A stretch of DNA of 64,000 nt from assembly GCA_016217595.1 (NCBI GenBank), contig JACRHS010000020.1:213840-277839 (forward strand). Reading direction: 5' to 3'. Shown piece after piece: positions 1 through 7,896 of the stretch; position 1 is the stretch's first letter, and every line of letters begins with the position of its first letter. A program made the translations under genes and the position numbers. The notes under the pieces are model-generated. The model was not told where the DNA came from. It did not search any database and saw only the letters and a list, made by a program, of their open reading frames with translations. This DNA is from Opitutia bacterium. GTDB lineage: Bacteria; Verrucomicrobiota; Verrucomicrobiia; Opitutales; Opitutaceae.

Positions 1-88
1 GCACAGCGCCCGCCTCCACCGCGCGGCACAGCACGGCGCGGCGGTTTTTTCGCGTGCCTTTGCCCGCGACGGCCGCCATGCGCTTGCC

Positions 89-952
89 ATGCACGATCGC
101 GCGCATCCGCGGGCCGTGGGGCAATTGCTCCTCACCGCTTTTCTCTGGAGCTTCGGCGGCCTGCTCATCAAAGCGGTCGACTGGCCGCCGCTGGCCGTGG
201 CCGGCGGACGCGGCGCCGTGGCCGCGCTGTTTCTCTATCTGCTCAACCGCGGTCAGCTGCGTTTCACCTTCGCGTGGAGCCAGCTGCTCCCGGCCATCAC
301 CTACGCCGTTTTCACAATCAGCTTCGTTGCCGCGACCAAACTCACCACGGCCGCCAACGCCATTCTGCTCCAATACACCGCGCCGATCTGGATCGCGCTG
401 GGCGGCGCGTGGTTTCTCGGCGAACGTGCGACGCGCTCCGACTGGCTGACCATCGCCGCGGTGCTCGGCGGCATGGCGTTGTTTTTTGCCGACGGCCTCG
501 TCCTCGCCCATGTGTGGGGCAACCTCATCGCGATTTTCAGCGGCGTGGCTTTTGCGGCGCTCGCGATGCTCTTGCGGCGGCAGAAAGACAGTTCGCCCCT
601 CGAATCGCTCATCCTCGGCAACACCCTGGCGTGCGTCTGCGGCCTGCCGTGGATGCTCACCGCGCCACCGCCCTCGCTCACCGGCATCGGCGCGCTGGTC
701 GTGCTCGGCGTGGTACAGCTCGGCTGCTCGTACTGGCTCTATACTCGCGCCATCAAACACGTGACCGCGCTCGAAGCCGTGCTCATCCCCGTGATCGAGC
801 CGGTGCTCAACCCGGTGTGGGTGTTCTTTGCCCGCGGCGAGCGTCCCTCGACGTGGGCGTTGGTCGGCGGCGGCATTGTCCTCGGAGCCGTCACGTGGCG
901 CGCGGTCCACTCGCTGCGGGCCTTGCGCCCGCCTGCGCCCGCCGGCAAATAA
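89..952 (+). CDS. EamA/DMT-family membrane transporter
   Basis: Predicted inner-membrane carrier of the drug/metabolite transporter superfamily, 287 aa, the usual size for two tandem EamA repeats of five helices each. Hydrophobic helices run through almost the whole chain, starting at residue 10 with a stretch containing FLWSFGGLLIK, and the second repeat contains the typical YTRAIKHVTALEAVLIPVIEPV segment in parts. The substrate cannot be read from sequence. The ATG at 89 is preferred because the chain then begins just before helix 1, but the frame stays open to the window edge, so a longer start is not excluded. A second EamA protein lies at 12670. It is followed by an esterase-like gene after 8 bases. 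Confidence 0.85.
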   Translation: MHDRAHPRAVGQLLLTAFLWSFGGLLIKAVDWPPLAVAGGRGAVAALFLYLLNRGQLRFTFAWSQLLPAITYAVFTISFVAATKLTTAANAILLQYTAPIWIALGGAWFLGERATRSDWLTIAAVLGGMALFFADGLVLAHVWGNLIAIFSGVAFAALAMLLRRQKDSSPLESLILGNTLACVCGLPWMLTAPPPSLTGIGALVVLGVVQLGCSYWLYTRAIKHVTALEAVLIPVIEPVLNPVWVFFARGERPSTWALVGGGIVLGAVTWRAVHSLRALRPPAPAGK

Positions 953-960
953 ATCGCACC

Positions 961-1665
961 ATGTCTGCGCCCACCCATGCCTCCCCTGCCGCCGCCACGG
1001 TGGTGCTGTTGCACGGACTCGGTCTGGGCGGTTGGGCGATGGCGTTGCTCGCTCGCCAGCTGCGACGCGCGGGTTTTCGCACCTGCAACCTCACCTATCC
1101 CTCGCGCACGCTGCCGTTGGAGGAAATCGCCACCGCGTGGCTGCCGGCGCATCTGCCCCTGGCGGCGAACCACACCGAGGCGCGGCTGCATTTTGTCACG
1201 CATTCGATGGGCGGCATCGTGCTGCGCGCCTGGTTGCGCGAGGAAATGCGCCGCCACGGCCGGCCGCCGGCGTGGCTCGGTCGCGTCGTCATGCTCGCGC
1301 CACCCAATCACGGCAGCGCCGTGGTGGATCACCTGCGGGGATTTCCTCCATTTCATTGGTTCACTGGCGTGAACGGCCCGCGACTCGGCACCGGGAGCGA
1401 CTCGTTTCCACTCGCGCTCGATCCATGGCCCGACGCGATCGAGCTGGGCGTGATCGCCGGAACGCGTTCGCTCAATCCGCTGTTCTCCGCCTGGCTCGCC
1501 GGCCCCAGCGACGGCAAGGTCACCGTCGCCAGCACGCAACTCGCCGGCCAGCGCGCCCATCTCACGCTGCCGTACTCGCATACCTGGCTGCAATGGCGCG
1601 GCGCCACCGTCCGCGCGGTCGCCGGTTTTTTGGCGCGCGGAGATTTCTCCGCGCCCGTCACTTGA
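961..1665 (+). CDS. Alpha/beta-fold hydrolase (lipase/esterase-like)
   Basis: A 234-residue alpha/beta hydrolase. The oxyanion-hole strand VVLLHGLGLGG is at residues 14-24, the nucleophile elbow HSMGG places Ser82, and Asp184 (in SDGKV) and His207 (in PYSHTW) are in order for a complete Ser-Asp-His triad. The HSMGG elbow and the NHGS segment resemble bacterial PGAP1-like and lipase-type proteins, so an ester or acyl substrate is likely, but the exact one is unknown. No signal peptide is seen, so it is probably cytoplasmic. The ATG at 961 lies 8 bases after the EamA transporter stop, suggesting co-transcription. Confidence 0.8.
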   Translation: MSAPTHASPAAATVVLLHGLGLGGWAMALLARQLRRAGFRTCNLTYPSRTLPLEEIATAWLPAHLPLAANHTEARLHFVTHSMGGIVLRAWLREEMRRHGRPPAWLGRVVMLAPPNHGSAVVDHLRGFPPFHWFTGVNGPRLGTGSDSFPLALDPWPDAIELGVIAGTRSLNPLFSAWLAGPSDGKVTVASTQLAGQRAHLTLPYSHTWLQWRGATVRAVAGFLARGDFSAPVT

Positions 1666-1700
1666 CCAGCGCGCCCCATCGCTATACTCCATTGCCTTGT

Positions 1701-2306
1701 ATGCGGCCCACTTTCCGCCCTTCCGTCCTTTTGCTGCTCGCCCTTGCGGGAGCTCTCTCCGCGCAAACGCCGGGCGGCCTGACCTCCGACTCGCCCTTTC
1801 TGCCGGCCGGTGGCGCGGCGGCCGCAGGTCCCGCCGAAAACGCCACGCTGGAATTTCGCGGCATGATGGTCCGCAACGGCGAAGAAGTCTTCTGTCTCGT
1901 CGATACCTCCACCCCCGCGAAGAAAAGCGTCTGGATCAAGACCAACGAAACCGGCCGCGATTTCATCGTGAAGAGTTACGATCCCGCGAGCGACACCCTC
2001 ACCGTCGACAACCGCGGACGCATTTTGCAGATCACACTGTTGAAACCCAAGGTGGGCTCCTCCGGCGCACCGATGGCCATCGCCAGCGGCCACATGGGCG
2101 GGCAACCGCAACCCGGCGCGCCCATTGCCCCGGTCGTGCTCAACCCCACGCCGGCCGACGAGGCCAAGCGCCTCGAAGCATTCGCCACCGAGGTCCGCCG
2201 CCGCCGCCAATTGCGGGAACAGAGCATGCAACAGCAACAGCAGCCGCCGCAACAGCAGCCCGTCGGCACGCCGCAGCCCCAGCCTCCGGGCGTCAACGCC
2301 AACTAA
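1701..2306 (+). CDS. Secreted hypothetical protein with Gln/Pro-rich tail
   Basis: A 201-residue protein of unrecognised function. Residues 1-21 form a classic signal peptide with cleavage predicted after LSA, and a Gly/Ala-rich linker follows. The middle part (about 45-125) looks like a compact beta domain. The last 50 residues are charged and then a Gln/Pro low-complexity tail built on CAG/CAA and CCG codons. The ATG at 1701 is chosen because it directly begins the signal peptide. The overlapping frames on both strands are by-products of GC-rich codon use. Probably periplasmic or envelope-associated (inference). Confidence 0.65.
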   Translation: MRPTFRPSVLLLLALAGALSAQTPGGLTSDSPFLPAGGAAAAGPAENATLEFRGMMVRNGEEVFCLVDTSTPAKKSVWIKTNETGRDFIVKSYDPASDTLTVDNRGRILQITLLKPKVGSSGAPMAIASGHMGGQPQPGAPIAPVVLNPTPADEAKRLEAFATEVRRRRQLREQSMQQQQQPPQQQPVGTPQPQPPGVNAN

Positions 2307-2387
2307 CCGGGCCCTCCGTTCTCCACGTCGGGACGAGGAAAACATGCGTGCGCTCCGGCGACGAAGCGTCAACTTAGCCGGCTGACC

Positions 2388-4274
2388 ATGCCGAGTCCGG
2401 AATCCACGCCGCCCGTTGCCACCGTCAGTCCCTCCAACTGGACGCTGATCCGGCGGTTGTTTGGACTGGCCTGGCGCTATCGGCTGCGCTGCCTCCAGGT
2501 GCTCGGCATCCAACTTGTCCTGCTCACCATGGGCATGATCGGCCTGAGTTTCACCGGGCTCGGCATCGATTACATCCGACACCGGGTGGACGGCACGCCG
2601 CTCGTCACTAACCAGCTGCATCTCTCGCTGCCCGCCGACTGGCCCTGGTCGCAGGTGTTGCTCCTGCTCGGCGGACTCATCCTCGGCCTGGCGGTCTGCC
2701 GCGCCCTGCTCAATTACCACTACGCCGTCGCCGTCAACCTGCTCGTGCAGCAACATCTCGTCCGCGATCTGCGCGGCGAAGTTTACGACAAACTCCAGCG
2801 ACTGAGCTTTCGTTTCTACGATGCCAACTCCACCGGCTCGATCATCACCCGCGTGACCGGCGATGTGCAGGCCGTGCGGATGTTTGTCGACCAGGTGCTG
2901 ATCCCGAGCGTGATCATGCTCATCTCGCTCACGGTCTACGTCGTCTACATGGCGAGCCTGAGCCCGGCGCTCACGCTCGCATGTCTCGCCACCACGCCCG
3001 TCCTCGCGTTGATGTCGATGTGGTTCGCGCGCCGCATCCAGCCGCGCTACGCCCACAACCGCACGCTGGTCGAAAAACTCGTGCAACTGCTCGCGGAAAA
3101 CATCCAGGGCATCGCCGTCGCCAAGGGCTTCGGCCGCGAGGGCGAGTTGCGCGAACGGTTCGCGGTCGCCAATCGCGAAGTGCTCACCCAACAGCACGGC
3201 ATCTTCTGGCGCGTCAGCCTCTACTCGCCCGCCGTCGGCCTGCTCACACGCATCAACATGATGGTGCTGCTTGGCTACGGCGGCTGGCTCGTCGCACAGG
3301 GCAAACTTCCACTCGGCACCGGCCTGATCGTGTTCGCCGGCCTGCTCGAACAGTTCTCCGGACAGGTCAACACGGTCGCCAACATCGTCAACTCGGTGCA
3401 GCAATCCCTCATCGGCGCGCGCCGCGTCTTCGAGATTCTCGACGCGCCCATCGAGGTGAAAACCGCGCCCGGCGCGCGCCGCCTACCGCGCCTCACCGGT
3501 CGCGTGACCTTCGACAACGTCAGCTTTGCGTACGACGGCATCGCCCCCGTGTTGCGCAACATCGAACTCGATGTGCAACCCGGCCAGTGCGTCGCCATCC
3601 TCGGCGCCACCGGCGCGGGCAAAAGCGTTTTGATGAGCCTGATCCCGCGGTTCTACGACCCGACGCAGGGCCGCCTGCTGCTCGACGGACACGACGCGCG
3701 CCAGATTCATCTCGACGATCTGCGGCGCAACATCGGCATCGTGTTTCAGGAAAGTTTCCTCTTCTCGCACACCGTCGCGGCCAACATCGCTTTCGGCCAC
3801 CCCGACGCCTCGCCCGCGCAAATCGAGAAGGCCGCGCGCATCGCCGCCGCGCATGATTTCATCCAAGGCCTGCCGGCCGGTTACGCGACAGTGTTGGGCG
3901 AAAGCGGCAACACCCTCTCCGGCGGCCAGCGCCAGCGCCTCGCCATCGCGCGCGCGGTCCTGCTCGAACCTGCCATCCTGCTGCTCGACGACCCCACCGC
4001 CGCCATCGACAGCGAGACGGAGCACGAGATTTTCGCCGCCCTCGACCGCGCCATCGCCGGCCGCACGACGTTCATCGTCGCACACCGTCTCAGCACGCTG
4101 CGCCGTGCCGACTTCATCATCGTAATGGACGACGGCCGGATCGTGCAGCGCGGCACCCACGAGGAATTGATGCGCGTGCCGGGCCCGTACCGCCACGTCG
4201 CCAGCCTGCAATTGGTGGACGGCAGCGAACTGGCCCAACTCGGCGCGCGCGCCCCGAAAGGAGATCGCGCATGA
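2388..4274 (+). CDS. ABC exporter subunit A, degenerate-site half-transporter
   Basis: A 628-residue half-transporter with an N-terminal six-helix ABC exporter domain (about 20-340) and a C-terminal ATPase domain. Walker A is GATGAGKS at 406-413, the signature LSGGQ is at 510-514, and Walker B is ILLLDD at 530-535 followed by PTAAID. The H-loop VAHRLST is present. The residue after the Walker B Asp is Asp535 rather than the catalytic Glu, as in the degenerate-site subunit of heterodimeric exporters such as TM287/288. Its stop overlaps the start of the partner gene by ATGA, so translation is coupled. Likely exports a drug, lipid or peptide; the substrate is unknown. Confidence 0.92.
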   Translation: MPSPESTPPVATVSPSNWTLIRRLFGLAWRYRLRCLQVLGIQLVLLTMGMIGLSFTGLGIDYIRHRVDGTPLVTNQLHLSLPADWPWSQVLLLLGGLILGLAVCRALLNYHYAVAVNLLVQQHLVRDLRGEVYDKLQRLSFRFYDANSTGSIITRVTGDVQAVRMFVDQVLIPSVIMLISLTVYVVYMASLSPALTLACLATTPVLALMSMWFARRIQPRYAHNRTLVEKLVQLLAENIQGIAVAKGFGREGELRERFAVANREVLTQQHGIFWRVSLYSPAVGLLTRINMMVLLGYGGWLVAQGKLPLGTGLIVFAGLLEQFSGQVNTVANIVNSVQQSLIGARRVFEILDAPIEVKTAPGARRLPRLTGRVTFDNVSFAYDGIAPVLRNIELDVQPGQCVAILGATGAGKSVLMSLIPRFYDPTQGRLLLDGHDARQIHLDDLRRNIGIVFQESFLFSHTVAANIAFGHPDASPAQIEKAARIAAAHDFIQGLPAGYATVLGESGNTLSGGQRQRLAIARAVLLEPAILLLDDPTAAIDSETEHEIFAALDRAIAGRTTFIVAHRLSTLRRADFIIVMDDGRIVQRGTHEELMRVPGPYRHVASLQLVDGSELAQLGARAPKGDRA

Positions 4275-6133
4275 GCGAACTGCCCGCCAAGCCCAAAGGC
4301 TTCATGCTCGTGCATCGTCGCGATGACGACGATGACGACACAACGATGCGCCCGCTCGAATGGGGCCTGATCCGCCGGCTCTTCACGTACGCGCAGCCGG
4401 TGAAGAAGAAACTCACCCTGCTTACGGTTTTCACCATCATCCGCGGCGCGCAGTTGCCCGCGCTCACCTGGATCGTGGGCCTGGCCATCTCGGGACCGAT
4501 CGCACACCACGACACCGCGCTCCTCGTATGGGCGGTCGCCGGCTACGGATTGCTCGCGCTCACCACCGACGGGCTGTTCCACTTCCGCCAACGCTTCGCG
4601 CTGGAGATCGGCGAAACCGTCGTGCACGGCATGCGGCAGGAAATCCTCGACCGCGTCCAACGGATGCCGATGAGCTTCTTCCACCGCGTGAAGCTCGGCC
4701 GCATCATTAGCCGCGTGACGAGCGACGTGGAGGCGCTGCGCGTCGGCATTCAAGACGTGCTCTTCGTGAGCGCCGTCCAGGGCGGGCAGATGGTGTTTGC
4801 CGCCATCGTCATGGCGTTCTGCGACTGGCCGCTCTTCCTCGTGGTGCTGGCGATGGCGCCGGTACTCTGGGTGATCAACCGCCATTTCCGGCTCAAACTC
4901 AGCCATTACACCCGCGCGGCCACGGAAAGCTTTTCGCGCGTCACCGCCACGCTGGCCGAATCGGTCAACGGCATCCGCGTCACACAGGGCTTCGTCCGCC
5001 AGCAAACCAACTCCGGCCTCTTCCGCTCGCTGCTCGCCGACCACTCGCGCTACAACGTCGCCCTCGCGCGCACCTCGGCAATCCTCATCCCGCTGCTCGA
5101 ACTCAACAGCCAGTTCTTCGTGGCCATCCTGCTCATGTTTGGCGGCTGGCGCACCTTTCACGGCTACATGACCACGGCCGAGCTGATCCAGTTTTTCTTC
5201 CTCGCCAATCTGTTCTTCTCCCCGATCGCAATCATCGGAAACCAGTTCAACCAGGCGCTCGTCGCCATGGCCAGCGCCGAGCGCGTTTTCCGCCTGATCG
5301 ACACGCCGCCCGACTGGGAGGACGATTCGGCCGCCACGCCGCTGCCCGACCCGCGCGCCGCACCGGCGGCGGCCCCGGACGCGCCACGCGGCATGCAGAT
5401 CGAATTTCGCGGTGTGACCTTCGGCTACGATCCGGCCCGCCCCGTGCTGCACGGGATCGATTTCGCCGCCGCCCCGGGCCAGACCATCGCGCTGGTGGGC
5501 CACACCGGCAGCGGCAAGAGCTCCATCGTCAACCTCGTCGCCAAATTCTACCTACCGACGTCGGGCGAGATCCGCATCGACGGCCGCGAAATCCGCACGC
5601 TCACGAGCCACTCGCTCCACCGGCAGATGGGGCTGGTGGCCCAGCAAAATTTCCTCTTCGGCGGCACGGTGCGCGACAACATCCGCTTTTCCCGGCCCGA
5701 GGCCAGCGACACCGAGGTGCGCGACGCCGCCGCGCGGCTCGATTGCCTCGATCTGCTGGAAGCCTTGCCGCGCGGGCTCGATACCGAGGTCGGCGAGAAG
5801 GGCGCCAACCTCTCGGTCGGCCAGCGCCAGCTCATCTGTTTCGCCCGCGCGCTCCTCGCCGACCCCCGGCTCGTGCTCCTCGACGAAGCCACCAGCTCAA
5901 TCGACGCGCTGACCGAGGCGCGGCTGCAGCAGGCGCTCGTGCGGCTGCTCCAGGGGCGCACCAGTTTCATCGTGGCCCACCGGCTCTCTACCATCCGCCG
6001 CGCCGATCTGGTGCTGGTGCTCGACCAGGGGCGTATCCTGGAACGCGGTACACACGCCACGCTCCTGGCCGCCGGCGGACGCTACGCCGAGCTCTACGAA
6101 CAGTTCGTGCAAGTCGACAGTCCCGCGCGCTGA
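4271..6133 (+). CDS. ABC exporter subunit B, catalytic half-transporter
   Basis: A 620-residue partner of the preceding gene, with an exporter transmembrane domain (about 35-340), a Pro/Ala-rich linker near 355-375 and an ATPase domain. Walker A is GHTGSGKS at 410-417, Walker B is LVLLDE at 534-539 with the canonical catalytic Glu539, and the H-loop VAHRLST is intact. Its signature is LSVGQ (514-518) rather than LSGGQ. The pair would therefore form one consensus ATP site (Walker A/B of B with LSGGQ of A) and one degenerate site (Walker A/B of A with LSVGQ of B), as expected of a heterodimeric type IV exporter. It overlaps the upstream gene by four bases. Confidence 0.92.
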   Translation: MSELPAKPKGFMLVHRRDDDDDDTTMRPLEWGLIRRLFTYAQPVKKKLTLLTVFTIIRGAQLPALTWIVGLAISGPIAHHDTALLVWAVAGYGLLALTTDGLFHFRQRFALEIGETVVHGMRQEILDRVQRMPMSFFHRVKLGRIISRVTSDVEALRVGIQDVLFVSAVQGGQMVFAAIVMAFCDWPLFLVVLAMAPVLWVINRHFRLKLSHYTRAATESFSRVTATLAESVNGIRVTQGFVRQQTNSGLFRSLLADHSRYNVALARTSAILIPLLELNSQFFVAILLMFGGWRTFHGYMTTAELIQFFFLANLFFSPIAIIGNQFNQALVAMASAERVFRLIDTPPDWEDDSAATPLPDPRAAPAAAPDAPRGMQIEFRGVTFGYDPARPVLHGIDFAAAPGQTIALVGHTGSGKSSIVNLVAKFYLPTSGEIRIDGREIRTLTSHSLHRQMGLVAQQNFLFGGTVRDNIRFSRPEASDTEVRDAAARLDCLDLLEALPRGLDTEVGEKGANLSVGQRQLICFARALLADPRLVLLDEATSSIDALTEARLQQALVRLLQGRTSFIVAHRLSTIRRADLVLVLDQGRILERGTHATLLAAGGRYAELYEQFVQVDSPAR

Positions 6134-6274
6134 GCCCGGGGGCCCCGGCTGTCAAGCTTGCGTAACCTCCTTATTTTCCCTCGCAGCTAGGCAATTTTTC
6201 ACTCGGCAAACGCCCTCCTTTCCCTCTAGAACCGGTCTCGCTTACAGACTAAGCACTCTCAACCTCCCCGTATC

Positions 6275-6544
6275 ATGGCCAAAAAATCAGCTCGTAAACC
6301 GAACGCCGCGTTCATGAAGCCAGTCACGCCCGATGCCGCCCTCGCTGCGGTGGTGGGCTCGAAACCGCTCCCCCGCACGGAGCTCACGAAGAAACTCTGG
6401 GACTACATCAAAAAGAACGGTCTCCAGGACAAGAAGGACAAGAAGCAGATCAATGCCGACGCCACCCTCAAGGCGGTGTTCAATGGCAAGAACAAGGTCA
6501 GCATGTTCGAGATGACCAAGCTCGTCTCGGGCCACGTTTCCTAA
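6275..6544 (+). CDS. SWIB/MDM2 domain protein
   Basis: An 89-residue protein that is almost entirely one SWIB/MDM2 fold. After a basic N-terminus (MAKKSARKPN), the segments LPRTELTKKLWDYIKKNGLQ, KKQINADATLKAVFN and VSMFEMTKLVSGH match the conserved SWIB helices. In eukaryotes this fold occurs in SWI/SNF-complex proteins and MDM2. In bacteria, stand-alone SWIB proteins are typical of Chlamydiae and other PVC members, where they have been linked to chromatin or nucleoid structure. The gene is a single unit with its own terminator at 6569. The role here is inferred as DNA or nucleoid associated, without direct evidence. Confidence 0.9.
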   Translation: MAKKSARKPNAAFMKPVTPDAALAAVVGSKPLPRTELTKKLWDYIKKNGLQDKKDKKQINADATLKAVFNGKNKVSMFEMTKLVSGHVS

Positions 6545-6568
6545 ACGCGTCCGTAAGTTTTAACCAAG

Positions 6569-6601
6569 CCGCCGTCAGCTCTAGCTGGCGGCGGTTTTTT
6601 T
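6569..6601 (+). terminator. Rho-independent terminator of the SWIB gene
   Basis: A 12-bp stem, CCGCCGTCAGCT with AGCTGGCGGCGG (one G-T wobble), a two-base loop and a run of seven T residues, 24 bases after the SWIB stop codon. Confidence 0.85.
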
Positions 6602-6668
6602 GTGCCCATGCAACGGAGCGGTCCATGGCGTGCCCCAGTTTAGGCCCTCGCATTCAAGCTTGCTTTGT

Positions 6669-6696
6669 GATTTCTTAGTGATATCACTATGAAATC
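6669..6696 (+). promoter_or_regulatory. 28-bp palindromic operator upstream of the SPFH/RHH pair
   Basis: The core TAGTGATATCACTA (6676-6689) is a perfect 14-bp palindrome. GATTTC at 6669-6674 and GAAATC at 6691-6696 extend the same dyad, so 13 of 14 base pairs match, with only one T-T mismatch. It ends 17 bases before the SPFH start at 6714 and sits beside a possible -10 (TATAAC at 6699-6704). A ribbon-helix-helix DNA-binding protein is encoded just after the SPFH gene, which makes it the natural candidate ligand (inference). Confidence 0.7.
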
Positions 6697-6713
6697 TTAT
6701 AACCCATATCGCC

Positions 6714-7613
6714 ATGAGTACCGAATCCGTTGCGCAAAGCACCAATCGCGAGCAGCCCGTCTCAGTGCGGAGCGGCTGGCTCTTTCTTTTCATCACCCTG
6801 ACGCTCTATGTCGGCGCCCTGCTCTGGCTCATCGCCGGCATCCGGCTGCACGGCGGACCCGGATTTGCCCTCAGCCTGGTGGCCACCTTGCTCACCGCAT
6901 TTTTCCTCTCCCTGGGCTTCTTCACGCTCCAACCCAACGAGGCCGCCGTCCTCATTCTTTTCGGCAATTACCGGGGCACGGTGCGCGCCAGCGGGTTCTT
7001 CTGGACCAACCCGTTTAATCGCAAACTCCGGATCTCGCTCCGCGCCCGTAATCTCAACGGCGACAAACTCAAGGTGAACGACAAGCGCGGCAACCCGGTC
7101 GAGATCGCCGCCGTGGTCGTCTGGCGCGTGCGCGACACCGCCCAGGCCGTCTTCGATGTCGAGAATTACGACTCCTACGTGCGGGTGCAGAGCGAATCCG
7201 CCGTGCGCCACGTGGCCAGCGGCTACGCCTACGACGAGGGCGAGCCCGGCGAGCTCACCCTGCGCGGCGGCAGTGACGAAGTGTCGGCCGCGCTCCGCAC
7301 CGAACTCCAAGAGCGCCTCGCCCGCGCCGGCGTCGAGGTCCAGGAGGCTCGCCTCACCCACCTCGCTTACGCGCCGGAGATCGCGCAGGCGATGCTCCGT
7401 CGCCAGCAAGCCGAGGCGGTGATCGCCGCGCGTCAGAAGATCGTGCACGGCGCCGTCAGCATGGTGGAAATGGCGCTGCACGAATTATCGGCCAAAAAAG
7501 TCGTGCAACTCGACGAAGAGCGCAAAGCCGCCATGGTTTCCAACCTCCTCGTGGTGCTCTGCGGCGAGTCCGAGGCCCAACCGGTGATCAACACCGGCAC
7601 GCTCTATAACTAA
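6714..7613 (+). CDS. SPFH (band 7) domain membrane protein
   Basis: A 299-residue stomatin/prohibitin/flotillin-family protein. Two hydrophobic segments at about 21-43 and 50-72 anchor it. A typical SPFH domain follows, starting [19 protein letters not shown] and including [20 protein letters not shown] and the [13 protein letters not shown] region. The C-terminal helix region (about 215-299) would assemble oligomers. Family members organise membrane microdomains and scaffold proteases. The gene precedes an RHH regulator gene at 7686 after 72 bases and follows a large palindrome, so the two genes probably form a small autoregulated unit (inference). Confidence 0.88.
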   Translation: MSTESVAQSTNREQPVSVRSGWLFLFITLTLYVGALLWLIAGIRLHGGPGFALSLVATLLTAFFLSLGFFTLQPNEAAVLILFGNYRGTVRASGFFWTNPFNRKLRISLRARNLNGDKLKVNDKRGNPVEIAAVVVWRVRDTAQAVFDVENYDSYVRVQSESAVRHVASGYAYDEGEPGELTLRGGSDEVSAALRTELQERLARAGVEVQEARLTHLAYAPEIAQAMLRRQQAEAVIAARQKIVHGAVSMVEMALHELSAKKVVQLDEERKAAMVSNLLVVLCGESEAQPVINTGTLYN

Positions 7614-7685
7614 GCCATCTTTTCAACCACAGCTGCCCGCTTTCTTGCCAAAGGCGCGCGGCTGCATCTAGTCGAAACCGCCCAC

Positions 7686-7880
7686 ATGGCCGCCGAAGAC
7701 CGCAAAGCCTTTCTCCTCCGCATCGACCCAAAACTCTGGGCCGAGCTGGAGGCGTGGGCGGCGGACGAGCTGCGCAGTGTCAACGGGCAGGTCGAGTTCC
7801 TGCTACGCGATGCCGTGCGCCGGCGGAAGGCCTCGTCCGGCGGCGGGGAGGCCGCAACCAACGACGCCAGCAAACGCTAG
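7686..7880 (+). CDS. Arc-type ribbon-helix-helix DNA-binding protein
   Basis: A 64-residue protein with an RHH fold: the beta-strand [10 protein letters not shown] at about 6-15, helix [15 protein letters not shown] and helix [19 protein letters not shown]. The tail is Gly/Ser/Ala-rich and probably disordered. Proteins of this type bind operator palindromes as dimers or dimers of dimers. No toxin partner is nearby; the neighbour is the SPFH gene, with which this RHH type is commonly paired. Candidate binder of the palindrome at 6669-6696. The start is the only ATG in front of the strand. Confidence 0.8.
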   Translation: MAAEDRKAFLLRIDPKLWAELEAWAADELRSVNGQVEFLLRDAVRRRKASSGGGEAATNDASKR

Positions 7881-7896
7881 CACGCGCCACACCGCG

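Noticed and set aside
1..79. Possible divergent partial gene on the minus strand starting at 79 (MAAVAGKGTRKNRRAV...).
   Set aside because: Only 26 codons are visible, with no recognisable domain and no room for two promoters before the ATG at 89.
2221..2300. CAG/CAA-rich tract as a possible frameshift or repeat expansion artefact.
   Set aside because: The frame remains open to a normal stop and mixed codons encode the Gln/Pro tail.
1353..3404. 683-codon minus-strand frame across the hydrolase, secreted protein and ABC gene.
   Set aside because: Spans three genes with clear motifs on the other strand and has no recognisable content.
7686..7880. RHH protein as the antitoxin of a toxin-antitoxin pair.
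   Set aside because: No small toxin-like gene overlaps or adjoins it; the neighbours are an SPFH gene and an S9 peptidase gene on the other strand.
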